Positions 17,289 through 25,302 of a stretch of 64,000 nucleotides of DNA are shown in pieces; positions within the stretch are counted from its first letter, which is position 1, and every line of letters begins with the position of its first letter. Origin of the DNA: Chlorobiales bacterium (GTDB taxonomy: Bacteria; Bacteroidota; Chlorobiia; Chlorobiales; Chlorobiaceae); assembly GCA_022360275.1 (NCBI GenBank), contig JAKSDC010000019.1:1-64000 (forward strand). The letters are read 5' to 3'. The position numbers and the translations under genes were made by a program. The notes beneath the pieces were generated by a model. That model saw nothing but the letters and a program-made list of their open reading frames with translations, was not told where the DNA came from and ran no database searches.

Positions 17289-17500
17289 GCTGGTTAGCTT
17301 GATGGCTTTAACGCACATAGATCCTACAAGCGGGAATTCGCACAAAAATGATCACTCAACGCTCGTTGTTTTTCGCTCAGAACTCAAAATCCGAGAACGG
17401 GTTAATTACATTATACCTTTTGAGCTTTTACTTTTGACTTTATCCTCCAGGCTCTTTAACTCTTTGCTATCCAGCTATCGAGCCAACCAGCTTTCCAGTC
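17289..17500. repeat. Repeat-rich spacer between hypC and hypD
   Basis: Holds period-8 GCTKGAT units at 17289-17310 and 17465-17500. Another A-rich repeat near 17410-17440 (AAAGTCAAAAGTAAAA on the minus strand) is also seen near 11565-11590 and 17733-17755. No gene is visible. Confidence 0.6.
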
Positions 17501-17501
17501 A

Positions 17502-17732
17502 TTATTTCCCTTTCAGCAGTTCATCCCAGAGCTTCAGACCCTCTGCCGCCTCTTCCTCGTCGATAATCTTCAACGCAAATCCTGCATGAACAATAGTGTA
17601 TTGCCCCAATTGAATATCCGGTACATATTCAAGGCACGCCCTTGTCAGAGAACCGTTTACATCCACAGTTCCCATTTTCATCCCGTTTTCTTCGTTTATA
17701 GCAACAACTTTTCCCGGTATGGCTAAACACAT
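17502..17732 (-). CDS. hypC: Hydrogenase maturation chaperone HypC
   Basis: HypC (76 aa) binds HypD and the hydrogenase large subunit through an N-terminal cysteine exposed after Met removal. The start is therefore placed at the ATG giving MCLAIPGKVV (17732), not at an in-frame ATG five codons upstream. The beta-barrel sequence runs on as VDVNG, ACLEYVPDIQLGQYTIVHAGFALK, followed by a C-terminal helix. It sits between hypF (27 bases) and hypD in the minus-strand operon. Confidence 0.95.
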   Translation of the reverse strand: MCLAIPGKVVAINEENGMKMGTVDVNGSLTRACLEYVPDIQLGQYTIVHAGFALKIIDEEEAAEGLKLWDELLKGK

Positions 17733-17759
17733 AGTTTCAAAAGTCAAAATTCAAAAGAA

Positions 17760-20060
17760 TCAGATAACTCCTTTATACTTGCCTTTGAGATATTCCCTGC
17801 CGATCACTGCCTGTCCGAGGGAAATCCCTCCATCATTACAGGGTACCTGAGCATGGGTCAGAACCGTATACCCCTGTTGTTCAAGCTTTTTGACAAGACC
17901 TTCAAATAAAAGAGCGTTCTGAAAAACTCCCCCACTGAGTACGACATTGCGGGCACCTGAGAAGGTCACCGCTTTATTTACAATGCTATAAAGCAGATGA
18001 ACCATTGTTACATGAAAATTTCTACTGATTGCGGAAATTTCTTCCCCGCCCTGTACATCCGCTACAATATCGCGAATCAAAGGCGAGACGGAAAGAAGCC
18101 ATCTATCGTTATCTGCAGGCACTGTTTCCCATGAATACGCTTTCCCTTCGAGTCCCCCTGCCGCATGCATGAGTTCTACGGCGGCCTGCCCTTCATAAGT
18201 AATCTCATCCCGTAGCCCGATGATTCCCGCAACGGCGTCAAAAAGCCGTCCGCAACTGCTTGTCATTGGAGAATTGATCCCTTTTTCAAGTAGTTGAGCG
18301 ATGTCTGAAACATCTTTATTCCCCATTAACCCACGCTTCGCAAGGTCACCGTAAGTATGATACAAATACCCGGCGGCCACTTTCCAGGGATGAAAAACGG
18401 CGGCATCGCCGCCAGGCAGAGGAACCGGTTCGAACCAGGCAAAGCGGAATGCTTCCGCCGCATTTCCTATCAGCACTTCTCCACCCCAGCCTGTTCCGTC
18501 GATGCCGTATCCAGCACCGTCAAGAATAACACCGACCGCAGTTTCTTCACAACGGTTTTCGGCCAAACACGATGCCAAATGAGCGTGATGGTGCTGCACC
18601 TGCAAGAGCGGCTGCTCTTTTTGCTCAAGAGCCCAGCGGGTTGACAGATAGGCGGGATGCATATCGCAAACAAACAATTCGGGAGATACCTGAAAAATCT
18701 CCTGAAGATGATCAGCAACTTTCATGAAATGAGTGTAAGCCTCGTAATTCTTTAGATCGCCGATATGCTGACTCAGAATCGCATCCGCTCCTTTGAGCAG
18801 GCAAACCGTGTTCTTAATTTCGGCACCTGCAGCAAAAACAGGGGGGCCTTCCGAAGAAAGCGCTACCGGAGCCGGCGCATACCCCCGACTACGCCTTATC
18901 TGCCGGAGCTTCCCGGCCAGATGAACCGTTACGGAATCATCACATCTCAGGTAAATCGGACGATTGTGTACAAGGTAACCGTCGGCTATACCGTTAAGCT
19001 GTGTTATTGCATCGCTCTCTTCAATAACAATAGGTTCATCAGAACAGTTTGCGCTGGTCATGACGAGAACTCTGGGGCCGAGCTCCATCATCAGTACATG
19101 CAGAGGAGTATACGGCAGCATCATACCCAGACGATCGTTGCCCGGTGCAATTACACCTGAAAATGAGGATCCTTTTTTTTTCAAAAGAACAACAGGTGCC
19201 TCCGGTGAACGAAGTGCCTGACGCTCTTTCTCATTGACCATGCAATACCTTTCTGTCGTCTCTATATCTCTTGCCATCAGGGCAAATGGCTTTTCTTCCC
19301 GCCCCTTTCTTTTTCTCAGGCGGAGAATTGCAGCGTCATCGAAAGCGTTAACGGCAAGGTGATACCCACCGATACCTTTTACCGCAACAATCAGGCCTTT
19401 TTGGAGCATGCCGAGAGCATGCTCCAAGGGATCAGCACAGTTCACCACCTCCCCATCGGCATCAAGCATATGCAAAGCCGGTCCGCAATCCGGACATGCG
19501 TTAGGCTGAGCATGAAACCTCCTGTCCATAGGATCATGATACTCCCCATCACAAGCGCTGCACATCTCAAACTTTTTCATTGAGGTATACGGACGATCAT
19601 AAGGAATCTTTTCTACAATGGTATAGCGCGGTCCGCAGTTGGTGCAATTGATAAAGGGGTAGGCATGCCTCCGGTCAGAAACGTCAAGCAACTCGCTCCT
19701 GCAATCTTTGCAAATGGCAACGTCCGGAGATACCATCGTCCGGACTGTTCCCTCGCTGTCAGAAGTAATAATGAAAAAATCCCGATCCTGTTCGGGGGAA
19801 ATTTTTTCGACTTCGAACGAAGAAATCCGTGCAAGCGGGGGCGCCTTGTCACGCAGTTCTCCACAGAAACGTCTCAGTTTTACCAAGTCACTGCTCTGTA
19901 CCTCTATGCAGACACCGGAAGCGGTATTACGTATAAAACCGCTGAAACCGGCTTCTTTTGCAAGACGATAGACAAAAGGCCTGAACCCTACACCCTGTAC
20001 AACACCATTGACAAAGAGTCTCAGCCTTTTTTCAGCTTTGACTTCAACCATTGTATCCAT
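17760..20060 (-). CDS. hypF: Carbamoyltransferase HypF
   Basis: HypF makes thiocarboxamide on HypE from carbamoyl phosphate and ATP. The 766 aa show the full order: acylphosphatase-like domain (about 10-100, GVVQGVGFRPFVYRLA), zinc-finger region with paired cysteines (CKDC, CTNCGP, CSACDG, CPDCGP; about 115-195), YrdC-like domain (about 200-390, with KGIGGYHLA), and the Kae1-like domain with QHHHAHLASCLAEN. The first ATG (20060) overlaps hypB by 40 bases; another ATG at 20051 would shorten the overlap to 31. The overlap suggests translational coupling to hypB. Confidence 0.97.
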   Translation of the reverse strand: MDTMVEVKAEKRLRLFVNGVVQGVGFRPFVYRLAKEAGFSGFIRNTASGVCIEVQSSDLVKLRRFCGELRDKAPPLARISSFEVEKISPEQDRDFFIITSDSEGTVRTMVSPDVAICKDCRSELLDVSDRRHAYPFINCTNCGPRYTIVEKIPYDRPYTSMKKFEMCSACDGEYHDPMDRRFHAQPNACPDCGPALHMLDADGEVVNCADPLEHALGMLQKGLIVAVKGIGGYHLAVNAFDDAAILRLRKRKGREEKPFALMARDIETTERYCMVNEKERQALRSPEAPVVLLKKKGSSFSGVIAPGNDRLGMMLPYTPLHVLMMELGPRVLVMTSANCSDEPIVIEESDAITQLNGIADGYLVHNRPIYLRCDDSVTVHLAGKLRQIRRSRGYAPAPVALSSEGPPVFAAGAEIKNTVCLLKGADAILSQHIGDLKNYEAYTHFMKVADHLQEIFQVSPELFVCDMHPAYLSTRWALEQKEQPLLQVQHHHAHLASCLAENRCEETAVGVILDGAGYGIDGTGWGGEVLIGNAAEAFRFAWFEPVPLPGGDAAVFHPWKVAAGYLYHTYGDLAKRGLMGNKDVSDIAQLLEKGINSPMTSSCGRLFDAVAGIIGLRDEITYEGQAAVELMHAAGGLEGKAYSWETVPADNDRWLLSVSPLIRDIVADVQGGEEISAISRNFHVTMVHLLYSIVNKAVTFSGARNVVLSGGVFQNALLFEGLVKKLEQQGYTVLTHAQVPCNDGGISLGQAVIGREYLKGKYKGVI

Positions 20061-20818
20061 AGATCAAAACCCTCACCTGTTGCTGCTGAAAGCTCGAACC
20101 ATTCAAGTTTATGGTTAACCTTCAATGCATTCTCCCTGCATACTGTCGTGTCGAAAGAAACATAGGGCAAAAGGTCTGTTTTGTTCAAAACACAGACATC
20201 GGCTTCGACAAACATCGTAGGATATTTTAACGGTTTGTCATCTCCCTCAGTCACGCTTATGACGACAATCTTCATTGCCTCACCCAGGTCGAAAAGTGCC
20301 GGACAAACAAGGTTGCCGACATTTTCGATACAAAGAAGAGAGCGGTCTGCAAGGGTCATCTCCTTTACTGCGCGGTTAACCATCAATGCATCAAGATGGC
20401 ACCCTGTACCGGTATTAACCTGAAGAACGGGAACCCCAAGCGCCTGGATGCGGTCGGCATCTCTTGTTGTCTGTTGATCCCCCTCAATAACACTGACCTG
20501 ATGGTCAGGCAGTATCAAAGGAATGGTTTTCTCAAGCAGCGTGGTTTTCCCGGAGCCGGGAGAGCTCAGAAAATTGATTGCAAGTACATTCCTGGCCTCG
20601 AAAAAACCTCTGTTTCTTTCGGCAAGAAGGTTGTTTTGCAACAGTACATCCTGCTCGACAGCCACCCGACGGCCACGGCTGTGATCATGGTCTCCGGAAA
20701 CATGTTCATGATGATGCTGTGCACAACCGTCATCGTTGACATGGACATGATATGAAGCATCTCCCGGCCTATAGATAGTGGCACCGTTGCCAGACGAACA
20801 TCCGCAAGTATCACACAT
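20021..20818 (-). CDS. hypB: Hydrogenase nickel-incorporation GTPase HypB
   Basis: GTPase that delivers nickel with HypA. The N-terminus is MCDTCGC, the high-affinity nickel CXXCGC motif. A histidine-rich stretch covers about residues 24-48 (for instance HHHEH and GDHDHS), a likely nickel store as in some other HypB proteins. The G domain has SSPGSGKTTLLEK (P-loop), EGDQQTT, ENVGNLVCP and NKTDLLPY. Length 265 aa. It is followed by hypF with an overlap and preceded by hypA after 72 bases containing a period-8 repeat. Confidence 0.97.
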   Translation of the reverse strand: MCDTCGCSSGNGATIYRPGDASYHVHVNDDGCAQHHHEHVSGDHDHSRGRRVAVEQDVLLQNNLLAERNRGFFEARNVLAINFLSSPGSGKTTLLEKTIPLILPDHQVSVIEGDQQTTRDADRIQALGVPVLQVNTGTGCHLDALMVNRAVKEMTLADRSLLCIENVGNLVCPALFDLGEAMKIVVISVTEGDDKPLKYPTMFVEADVCVLNKTDLLPYVSFDTTVCRENALKVNHKLEWFELSAATGEGFDLWIQWLKSKLKKG

Positions 20819-20830
20819 AGTTTTATATTA

Positions 20831-20859
20831 ATTGTTGAATCGTTGATTTGTTGAGTTGA
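20831..20859. repeat. Period-8 repeat between hypA and hypB
   Basis: ATTGTTGA, ATCGTTGA, TTTGTTGA, GTTGA in series, the same family as at 7409-7447. Confidence 0.7.
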
Positions 20860-20890
20860 TTTGCATTGACAAGATGAACCCCGCGCTTTG

Positions 20891-21235
20891 TCACTCATCC
20901 AGAGTAATGGATTTGATCGATAACTCCCTGCCGGAAACTATAGTAGTTTTCAGGGACCCGCAGAAATCACATTTCGTATAAAAACCGTTCATCGGAAAAC
21001 GTTTGCCGCACTCCTCACACTCTCCCAAAGGTTCTATTTCGCGAATAGCAAGCTCGGCCCCCTCCACAATCGTGTTTTTTGCAGCCGCTGAAAAACAGAA
21101 TTTCAGGGATTCGGTTTGAACACCCGAAACCTTTCCAATTTCAAGTTCAATTTGATTGACTTTTCGGGATTGCTCATTCCCGGCTTTTGCAACTACTGCA
21201 TCTATTATAGACAGAGCTATTGACATCTCGTGCAT
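20891..21235 (-). CDS. hypA: Hydrogenase nickel metallochaperone HypA
   Basis: HypA (114 aa) starts with MHEMSIA, whose His2 and N-terminus bind nickel. The zinc site has two CXXC pairs, CEECGKRF and CDFCGS. It is the first gene of the hyp operon. A 144-base divergent spacer separates it from pyrB and should hold both promoters. The gene has a GAGGGAGC-like purine stretch before the ATG. Confidence 0.97.
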   Translation of the reverse strand: MHEMSIALSIIDAVVAKAGNEQSRKVNQIELEIGKVSGVQTESLKFCFSAAAKNTIVEGAELAIREIEPLGECEECGKRFPMNGFYTKCDFCGSLKTTIVSGRELSIKSITLDE

Positions 21236-21379
21236 ACACGCTCCCTCTTGTTGAAAGTAACAACATCCTGCCTGAAATCATTTCCTTCGCTCAATAAACA
21301 GTGTACACTTCAAATTTCATATTTTTTGTAAATTTGCTGTGAGTTCAGGGTTATTGACATTTTTGGAGACACAACTGCA

Positions 21380-22339
21380 TTGAAACACCTCACAGGATTA
21401 TCAGGCATACCAGCGTCAAGAATTAACGAAATTCTTGACAGGGCTGTTTTTCATAAAGATCTGTTTCTGGATGCAGAAAGCGCTATCCCCCCTGCCCTTC
21501 AGGGAAAACGCATTGTTCTTGCGTTTTTCGAAAACTCTACAAGAACCCGGTTTTCATTTGAAATCGCAGCGCGTAATCTCGGTGCCGTTACCCTTAATTT
21601 CAATGCCTCATCGAGCAGCGTCACGAAAGGCGAGAGTATTGTCGATACCATAAAAAACCTGGAGGCAATGCAGGTTGACGCTTTCGTCATTCGTCACCCA
21701 TCTTCCGGCTCAGCCGAACAGATAAGCCGTATAACCGACAAACACGTTGTTAATGCCGGGGACGGAACTCATGAGCATCCTACCCAGGCACTGTTGGACA
21801 TTTTTACGTTGCGGGATTATTTTGGATCGCTGCAGGATGCGAAAATCATGATTCTGGGAGATATACTGCACAGCCGTGTAGCCCGGTCGAATATTTTCGG
21901 GCTTACAACACTGGGCGCACAAATCGGGATCTGCAGCCCGGTCTCCCTTCTTCCTGCCGATACGGATTCTCTCGGCGTAAGGGTGTTCACCTCTATAGAC
22001 GACGCCATCAGATGGGCAGATGCTGCAATTGTACTCCGTCTTCAGCTGGAAAGAACAACCGGCGGCTATCTGCCCTCTCTTGAAGACTACTCACTGAACT
22101 TCGGGCTTACCGACGAACGTCTCGAGAAAATTCGTAAACATATGCTTGTCCTTCACCCAGGACCGGTCAACAGGGAAATCGAGATATCAAGCAATGTAGC
22201 CGACCGCATTCAGCCACCCGGTTACTCAAAAAGCGTCATGCTTGAACAGGTAACGAACGGGGTAGCTGTACGAGCCGCTGTTCTGGAAATGCTGTTTGCC
22301 GAAACAACCAAAGCCGCCAAACTTAGCACTAATAAATAG
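21380..22339 (+). CDS. pyrB: Aspartate carbamoyltransferase catalytic subunit PyrB
   Basis: Catalyses carbamoyl phosphate + aspartate to carbamoyl-aspartate in pyrimidine synthesis. The carbamoyl phosphate signature FFENSTRTRFSFE and the HPTQALLD and HPGPVNRE motifs are present in 319 aa, the usual length. The start codon is TTG at 21380 with TTGGAG eleven bases upstream; the family N-terminus (KHLTGLS) fits this start. No pyrI regulatory chain follows; the next gene encodes an exported protein only seven bases after the stop. Confidence 0.96.
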   Translation: MKHLTGLSGIPASRINEILDRAVFHKDLFLDAESAIPPALQGKRIVLAFFENSTRTRFSFEIAARNLGAVTLNFNASSSSVTKGESIVDTIKNLEAMQVDAFVIRHPSSGSAEQISRITDKHVVNAGDGTHEHPTQALLDIFTLRDYFGSLQDAKIMILGDILHSRVARSNIFGLTTLGAQIGICSPVSLLPADTDSLGVRVFTSIDDAIRWADAAIVLRLQLERTTGGYLPSLEDYSLNFGLTDERLEKIRKHMLVLHPGPVNREIEISSNVADRIQPPGYSKSVMLEQVTNGVAVRAAVLEMLFAETTKAAKLSTNK

Positions 22340-22346
22340 TAAAACC

Positions 22347-23201
22347 ATGCGGAAAAGTTACGCCACTCTGATCACGCTGCTGTTATTTATTGCATCCACC
22401 CCTGCAACATTTGCCGCCCCTACGTTACGGACAATGTTCACCCCATTGCTTGCCGATCCCCTTGAACCACGCATTGCTGTTATGCCGCGGCTTGATGAAG
22501 ACTACCTTGAGCTTGATATCGGCACGTCCGCCGATCTGCTTCAGACCAAAAACGGCCGCTTTGCGTTCGGCATCGATTTCGCCACTTACTCTCTCCTGGG
22601 TATGGAAGACAATTTTAAGTTTCCGGTCGATACGATCGATTACCTTTTCGGGGTAAGTTTTACATGGAAAAAGCCTCTTGACAAGGAGACTCTGCCGTTT
22701 GACGATCTTTGGGCAAGACTTCGTATCAGCCATATCTCCGCCCATTTTGAAGACGGACATTACGATGAGGAGGCCGATGAATGGATCAATGAGGAAGACA
22801 GTCCTTTCGGCATCCCGTTCACCTACAGCCGGGAATTCATAAATCTCGTCCTTGCTCTTTCCTCGGAAAAGTACCGTATTTATCTCGGCTATCAGTACCT
22901 TTTCCATACCATACCGGACGAAATCAACCGCCACTCGCTCCAGGCCGGTGCTGAACTGTCGACTCCCGGAAACACCTATCTTGCAGCAGATTTCAAATTG
23001 CTTCCTGAATGGAATAATGAACTGCATAGAACCGACGGGTTCCGTGGCACATGGAGCCTTCAGGCCGGCTGGAGACTTTCAGTGCTTGGTCTTGACAATG
23101 TCCGCTTTGCCTATAACTATTATAACGGCCTGAGTAGTCACGGCATGTATTTTTATGATGAAGAAAGTTTCAGCTCACTTGGAGTGATTGTTGATTTGTA
23201 A
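22347..23201 (+). CDS. Exported protein resembling DUF1207, function unknown
   Basis: From the ATG at 22347 the protein (284 aa) has a clear signal peptide (MRKSYATLITLLLFIAS, cleavage near TFA-AP). An earlier in-frame ATG inside pyrB would hide that signal. The block TMFTPLLADPLEPRIAV resembles the N-terminus of DUF1207 proteins as I recall them. The mature part has alternating aromatic strands (YRIYLGYQYLFH, FRGTWSLQAGWRLSVLG) and ends GVIVDL, which suggests an outer-membrane or periplasmic beta protein. It probably shares the pyrB transcript. An inverted-repeat element follows. Confidence 0.75.
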   Translation: MRKSYATLITLLLFIASTPATFAAPTLRTMFTPLLADPLEPRIAVMPRLDEDYLELDIGTSADLLQTKNGRFAFGIDFATYSLLGMEDNFKFPVDTIDYLFGVSFTWKKPLDKETLPFDDLWARLRISHISAHFEDGHYDEEADEWINEEDSPFGIPFTYSREFINLVLALSSEKYRIYLGYQYLFHTIPDEINRHSLQAGAELSTPGNTYLAADFKLLPEWNNELHRTDGFRGTWSLQAGWRLSVLGLDNVRFAYNYYNGLSSHGMYFYDEESFSSLGVIVDL

Positions 23202-23212
23202 CAAAATTTTAC

Positions 23213-23325
23213 GGGCGCCTCCATTTGTCATGAGCGGCTCAAGTGCAAGGCGAACGGAGCGCAGAAATCCCTTTCTATCCGTTCAACGAAGCAATTGAGC
23301 AGCGGAATAAATAAAGAGAGGTGCT
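23213..23325. repeat. Inverted-repeat element, short subfamily, copy 2
   Basis: Same length class as 3311-3424 and in the same orientation, sharing AAGTGCAAGGCGAACGGA and the AATAAATAAA-GAGGTGC end. It lies after the DUF1207-like gene, in a non-coding interval. Confidence 0.85.
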
Positions 23326-23447
23326 CTTATGTTCTGTATGCTCTACTTTTGTTCCTTAAATCGCCCTAAGTAGTTATCACAGCTTACATTCCCCCATATC
23401 ACAGCAACACACCCCATATCACTGGTCACAAAAGCACCGTAGTGAGT

Positions 23448-23504
23448 ACTTTTCGGCGTATAATGCGGCTTCATTATAAAAGACTCCGAAAAGTAACTTC
23501 TTTT
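23448..23504 (+). terminator. Nested hairpin followed by a T-run
   Basis: ACTTTTCGG (23448-23456) pairs with CCGAAAAGT (23486-23494), and inside it TATAATG pairs with CATTATA. A run of seven T follows at 23500. It could end the transcript from pyrB and the DUF1207-like gene, or act in the leader of the porin gene. Confidence 0.5.
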
Positions 23505-23532
23505 TTTAATCTGATTTATGTACATTTTACGC

Positions 23533-23560
23533 TTGACATATACTTGTTCTTTTCGAAAAG
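23533..23560 (+). promoter_or_regulatory. Possible promoter/operator before the porin-like gene
   Basis: A TTGACA box at 23533-23538 is followed by a perfect 12-bp palindrome CTTTTCGAAAAG (23549-23560) that would cover the promoter spacer. No good -10 box was found at 16-18 bases, so the promoter call is weak, while the palindrome is clear. Confidence 0.35.
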
Positions 23561-23639
23561 CATGGCATACCCTGCACGAACGGCAGGAGTAAAATGCTTT
23601 TTATTTCGTAAGCAACACAAAACCTAACGGAGAAAAACA

Positions 23640-24698
23640 ATGAAAAAACTGTTATCGCTTGTATTTGGACTCGCGATACTTGCTACGTCCGTGACTACGG
23701 CGGAAGCAGGTATCAAGATCAGCGGTGACGCACAGGTTCGCCCGAGAGGTGAATTCACCAAGACCAAAGTAGACGGCGAAGAAACGCAAAGTCAGGAAGA
23801 GCTTTACTGGCTCTACAGACTTCGCCTGAAAATCGCTGCCGACCTTGGTGAAGGATTCTTTCTCAAAGCGCTGCTTGCAAACCATTCAGCGGGGTGGTTT
23901 GCTACAATAGGCGGTGACAAAGGGCCTGCATTCCCATCAAATCTTTCTGATTTCGGCCCCAACCACATGTACTTCGGGCGGATGATGCAAAATTCGCACT
24001 ACGTTATGGGCTGGATGCCGGTCAACAGTTTCAATAATCCGATCTATGACCTTACGGTCTACCCTAGTCAGCCGTTGGGTATTCCTTACTTTCTGTTTGG
24101 AAACGACCGTATTTTCGGACTCAATTACGGAGCTAAAGTCGGTCCGGGCGAGTTGAATGCCTCTCTCCTCGTGCTTGATGATTATCTTAAAGATACTGAC
24201 GGCTTCTTCAGGGATGAGTATGCAATTCATCTGATGTACAAAACCAACATCGGCGACATCACCATAGATCCGCAGCTTCTGGCAGCAATTACTGATTCTA
24301 ACCTCTTTAGCATGGGCTACAACAATGTAGCTCCTTGGACATTCGGAACCAATGTTGTCATTCCTGCTGACGACATTAAATTCACACTGAGTGGGTTCTA
24401 TACCACCTGTGACGACTCCGGTGTCGATTACGACGGATATCTTTTCAGGGTCAAGGCTGAGCGCGGCCCGATCAGAGCCTGGGTCGACTACAGCAGCCTG
24501 AGCGATGACAGCTTCGGAGCTTCCGACGAGTACAAGAACATGTATGTATGGGCACAGTATAACTGGAAGGTTCATGAGTCCTCGATGGGCAGCTTCACGC
24601 TTTCTCCGACTGTACGCTATCTGACTACAGACGAGAATAACGGTGACGAGGAATACCAGCGTCTGAGAACCGAACTTTGGGCACAGGTCACATTCTGA
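23640..24698 (+). CDS. Outer-membrane porin-like beta-barrel protein
   Basis: 352 aa with a signal peptide (MKKLLSLVFGLAILATS, cleavage after AEA). The mature sequence starts GIKISGDAQVRPRGEF and continues with amphipathic strands, each rich in Tyr/Trp, ending in ELWAQVTF with the terminal Phe typical of barrels recognised by the BAM complex. AACGGAG lies before the ATG. It stands 283 bases before a sodium:solute symporter pair, so it may form the outer-membrane pore for the same organic solute, as an inference. No close named family was recognised. Confidence 0.75.
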   Translation: MKKLLSLVFGLAILATSVTTAEAGIKISGDAQVRPRGEFTKTKVDGEETQSQEELYWLYRLRLKIAADLGEGFFLKALLANHSAGWFATIGGDKGPAFPSNLSDFGPNHMYFGRMMQNSHYVMGWMPVNSFNNPIYDLTVYPSQPLGIPYFLFGNDRIFGLNYGAKVGPGELNASLLVLDDYLKDTDGFFRDEYAIHLMYKTNIGDITIDPQLLAAITDSNLFSMGYNNVAPWTFGTNVVIPADDIKFTLSGFYTTCDDSGVDYDGYLFRVKAERGPIRAWVDYSSLSDDSFGASDEYKNMYVWAQYNWKVHESSMGSFTLSPTVRYLTTDENNGDEEYQRLRTELWAQVTF

Positions 24699-24736
24699 AC
24701 GCTTCCGCTTATTTTCAGACGGGAATCGCTAAAGAA

Positions 24737-24756
24737 GAAGGCTGCCTCAAAAGGGC
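24737..24756. repeat. Solitary copy of the AGGCTGYCTCAAAAGGGC repeat end
   Basis: Matches 38535-38556 in 17-18 of 20 positions. It lies just after the porin gene, next to a terminator-like hairpin. Confidence 0.5.
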
Positions 24757-24769
24757 AGGTTAACGCAAA

Positions 24770-24797
24770 AATGGGCTACCTTTATAGATAGCCCATT
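24770..24797 (+). terminator. Hairpin after the porin-like gene
   Basis: AATGGGCTA pairs perfectly with TAGCCCATT around a ten-base loop, followed by a T-rich stretch (GCATTTTGCTTCTT). Probably the transcription end of the porin gene. Confidence 0.6.
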
Positions 24798-24980
24798 GCA
24801 TTTTGCTTCTTGTCAAAACTTCACACTACCTCAGGTGTCTGTAAAGAATGTTTTTATGTAAAGCCCTGCCTTGTTAACAATTGTTAACAAGATTCATTTC
24901 CAATACATTTATTTTTTCATTAACTTGTTGCGGATCTTTTTCTTAAGACGCTTTTCAGAAAACCTTAAACCATTGATGTC

Positions 24981-25256
24981 ATGGAAAAAGGAAAACTACA
25001 GGAGTACTGGAAAACAAACCTCAAGTACCTGATCGGGCTGCTTGCGGTGTGGTTTGTTGTGTCTTACGGTTTCGGGATTTTGCTTGCCGAACCGCTCGAT
25101 GTAATCCGTTTCCCTGAATGGACCGGCGGCGGGGGCTTCAAGGTAGGCTTCTGGTTCGCCCAGCAAGGTTCGATCTATGTTTTTGTCATCCTGATTTTCG
25201 TGTATGTCAGCCTGATGAACCGGCTGGATAAAAAGTATGACGTACACGAGGATTAA
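24981..25256 (+). CDS. Sodium:solute symporter small subunit (DUF4212)
   Basis: 91 aa with two membrane helices (about 14-33 and 56-77), carrying the family pattern YWKTNLKYLIGLLAVWF, SYGFGILLAE and GFWFAQQGSIYVF. DUF4212 proteins lie directly upstream of SSS-family symporters and are thought to be their small subunit. The partner gene follows after 46 bases. Confidence 0.9.
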   Translation: MEKGKLQEYWKTNLKYLIGLLAVWFVVSYGFGILLAEPLDVIRFPEWTGGGGFKVGFWFAQQGSIYVFVILIFVYVSLMNRLDKKYDVHED

Positions 25257-25302
25257 CCATCCCGATGCAGTTCTTCTCAACAATCATTAACAAAAAAACA
25301 TT

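Noticed and set aside
17733..17747. Upstream ATG of hypC
   Set aside because: HypC needs a cysteine at position 2, which only the ATG at 17732 provides.
23343..23525. 60-residue minus-strand frame before the porin gene
   Set aside because: No ribosome site or family resemblance, and the region is occupied by a hairpin with T-run.
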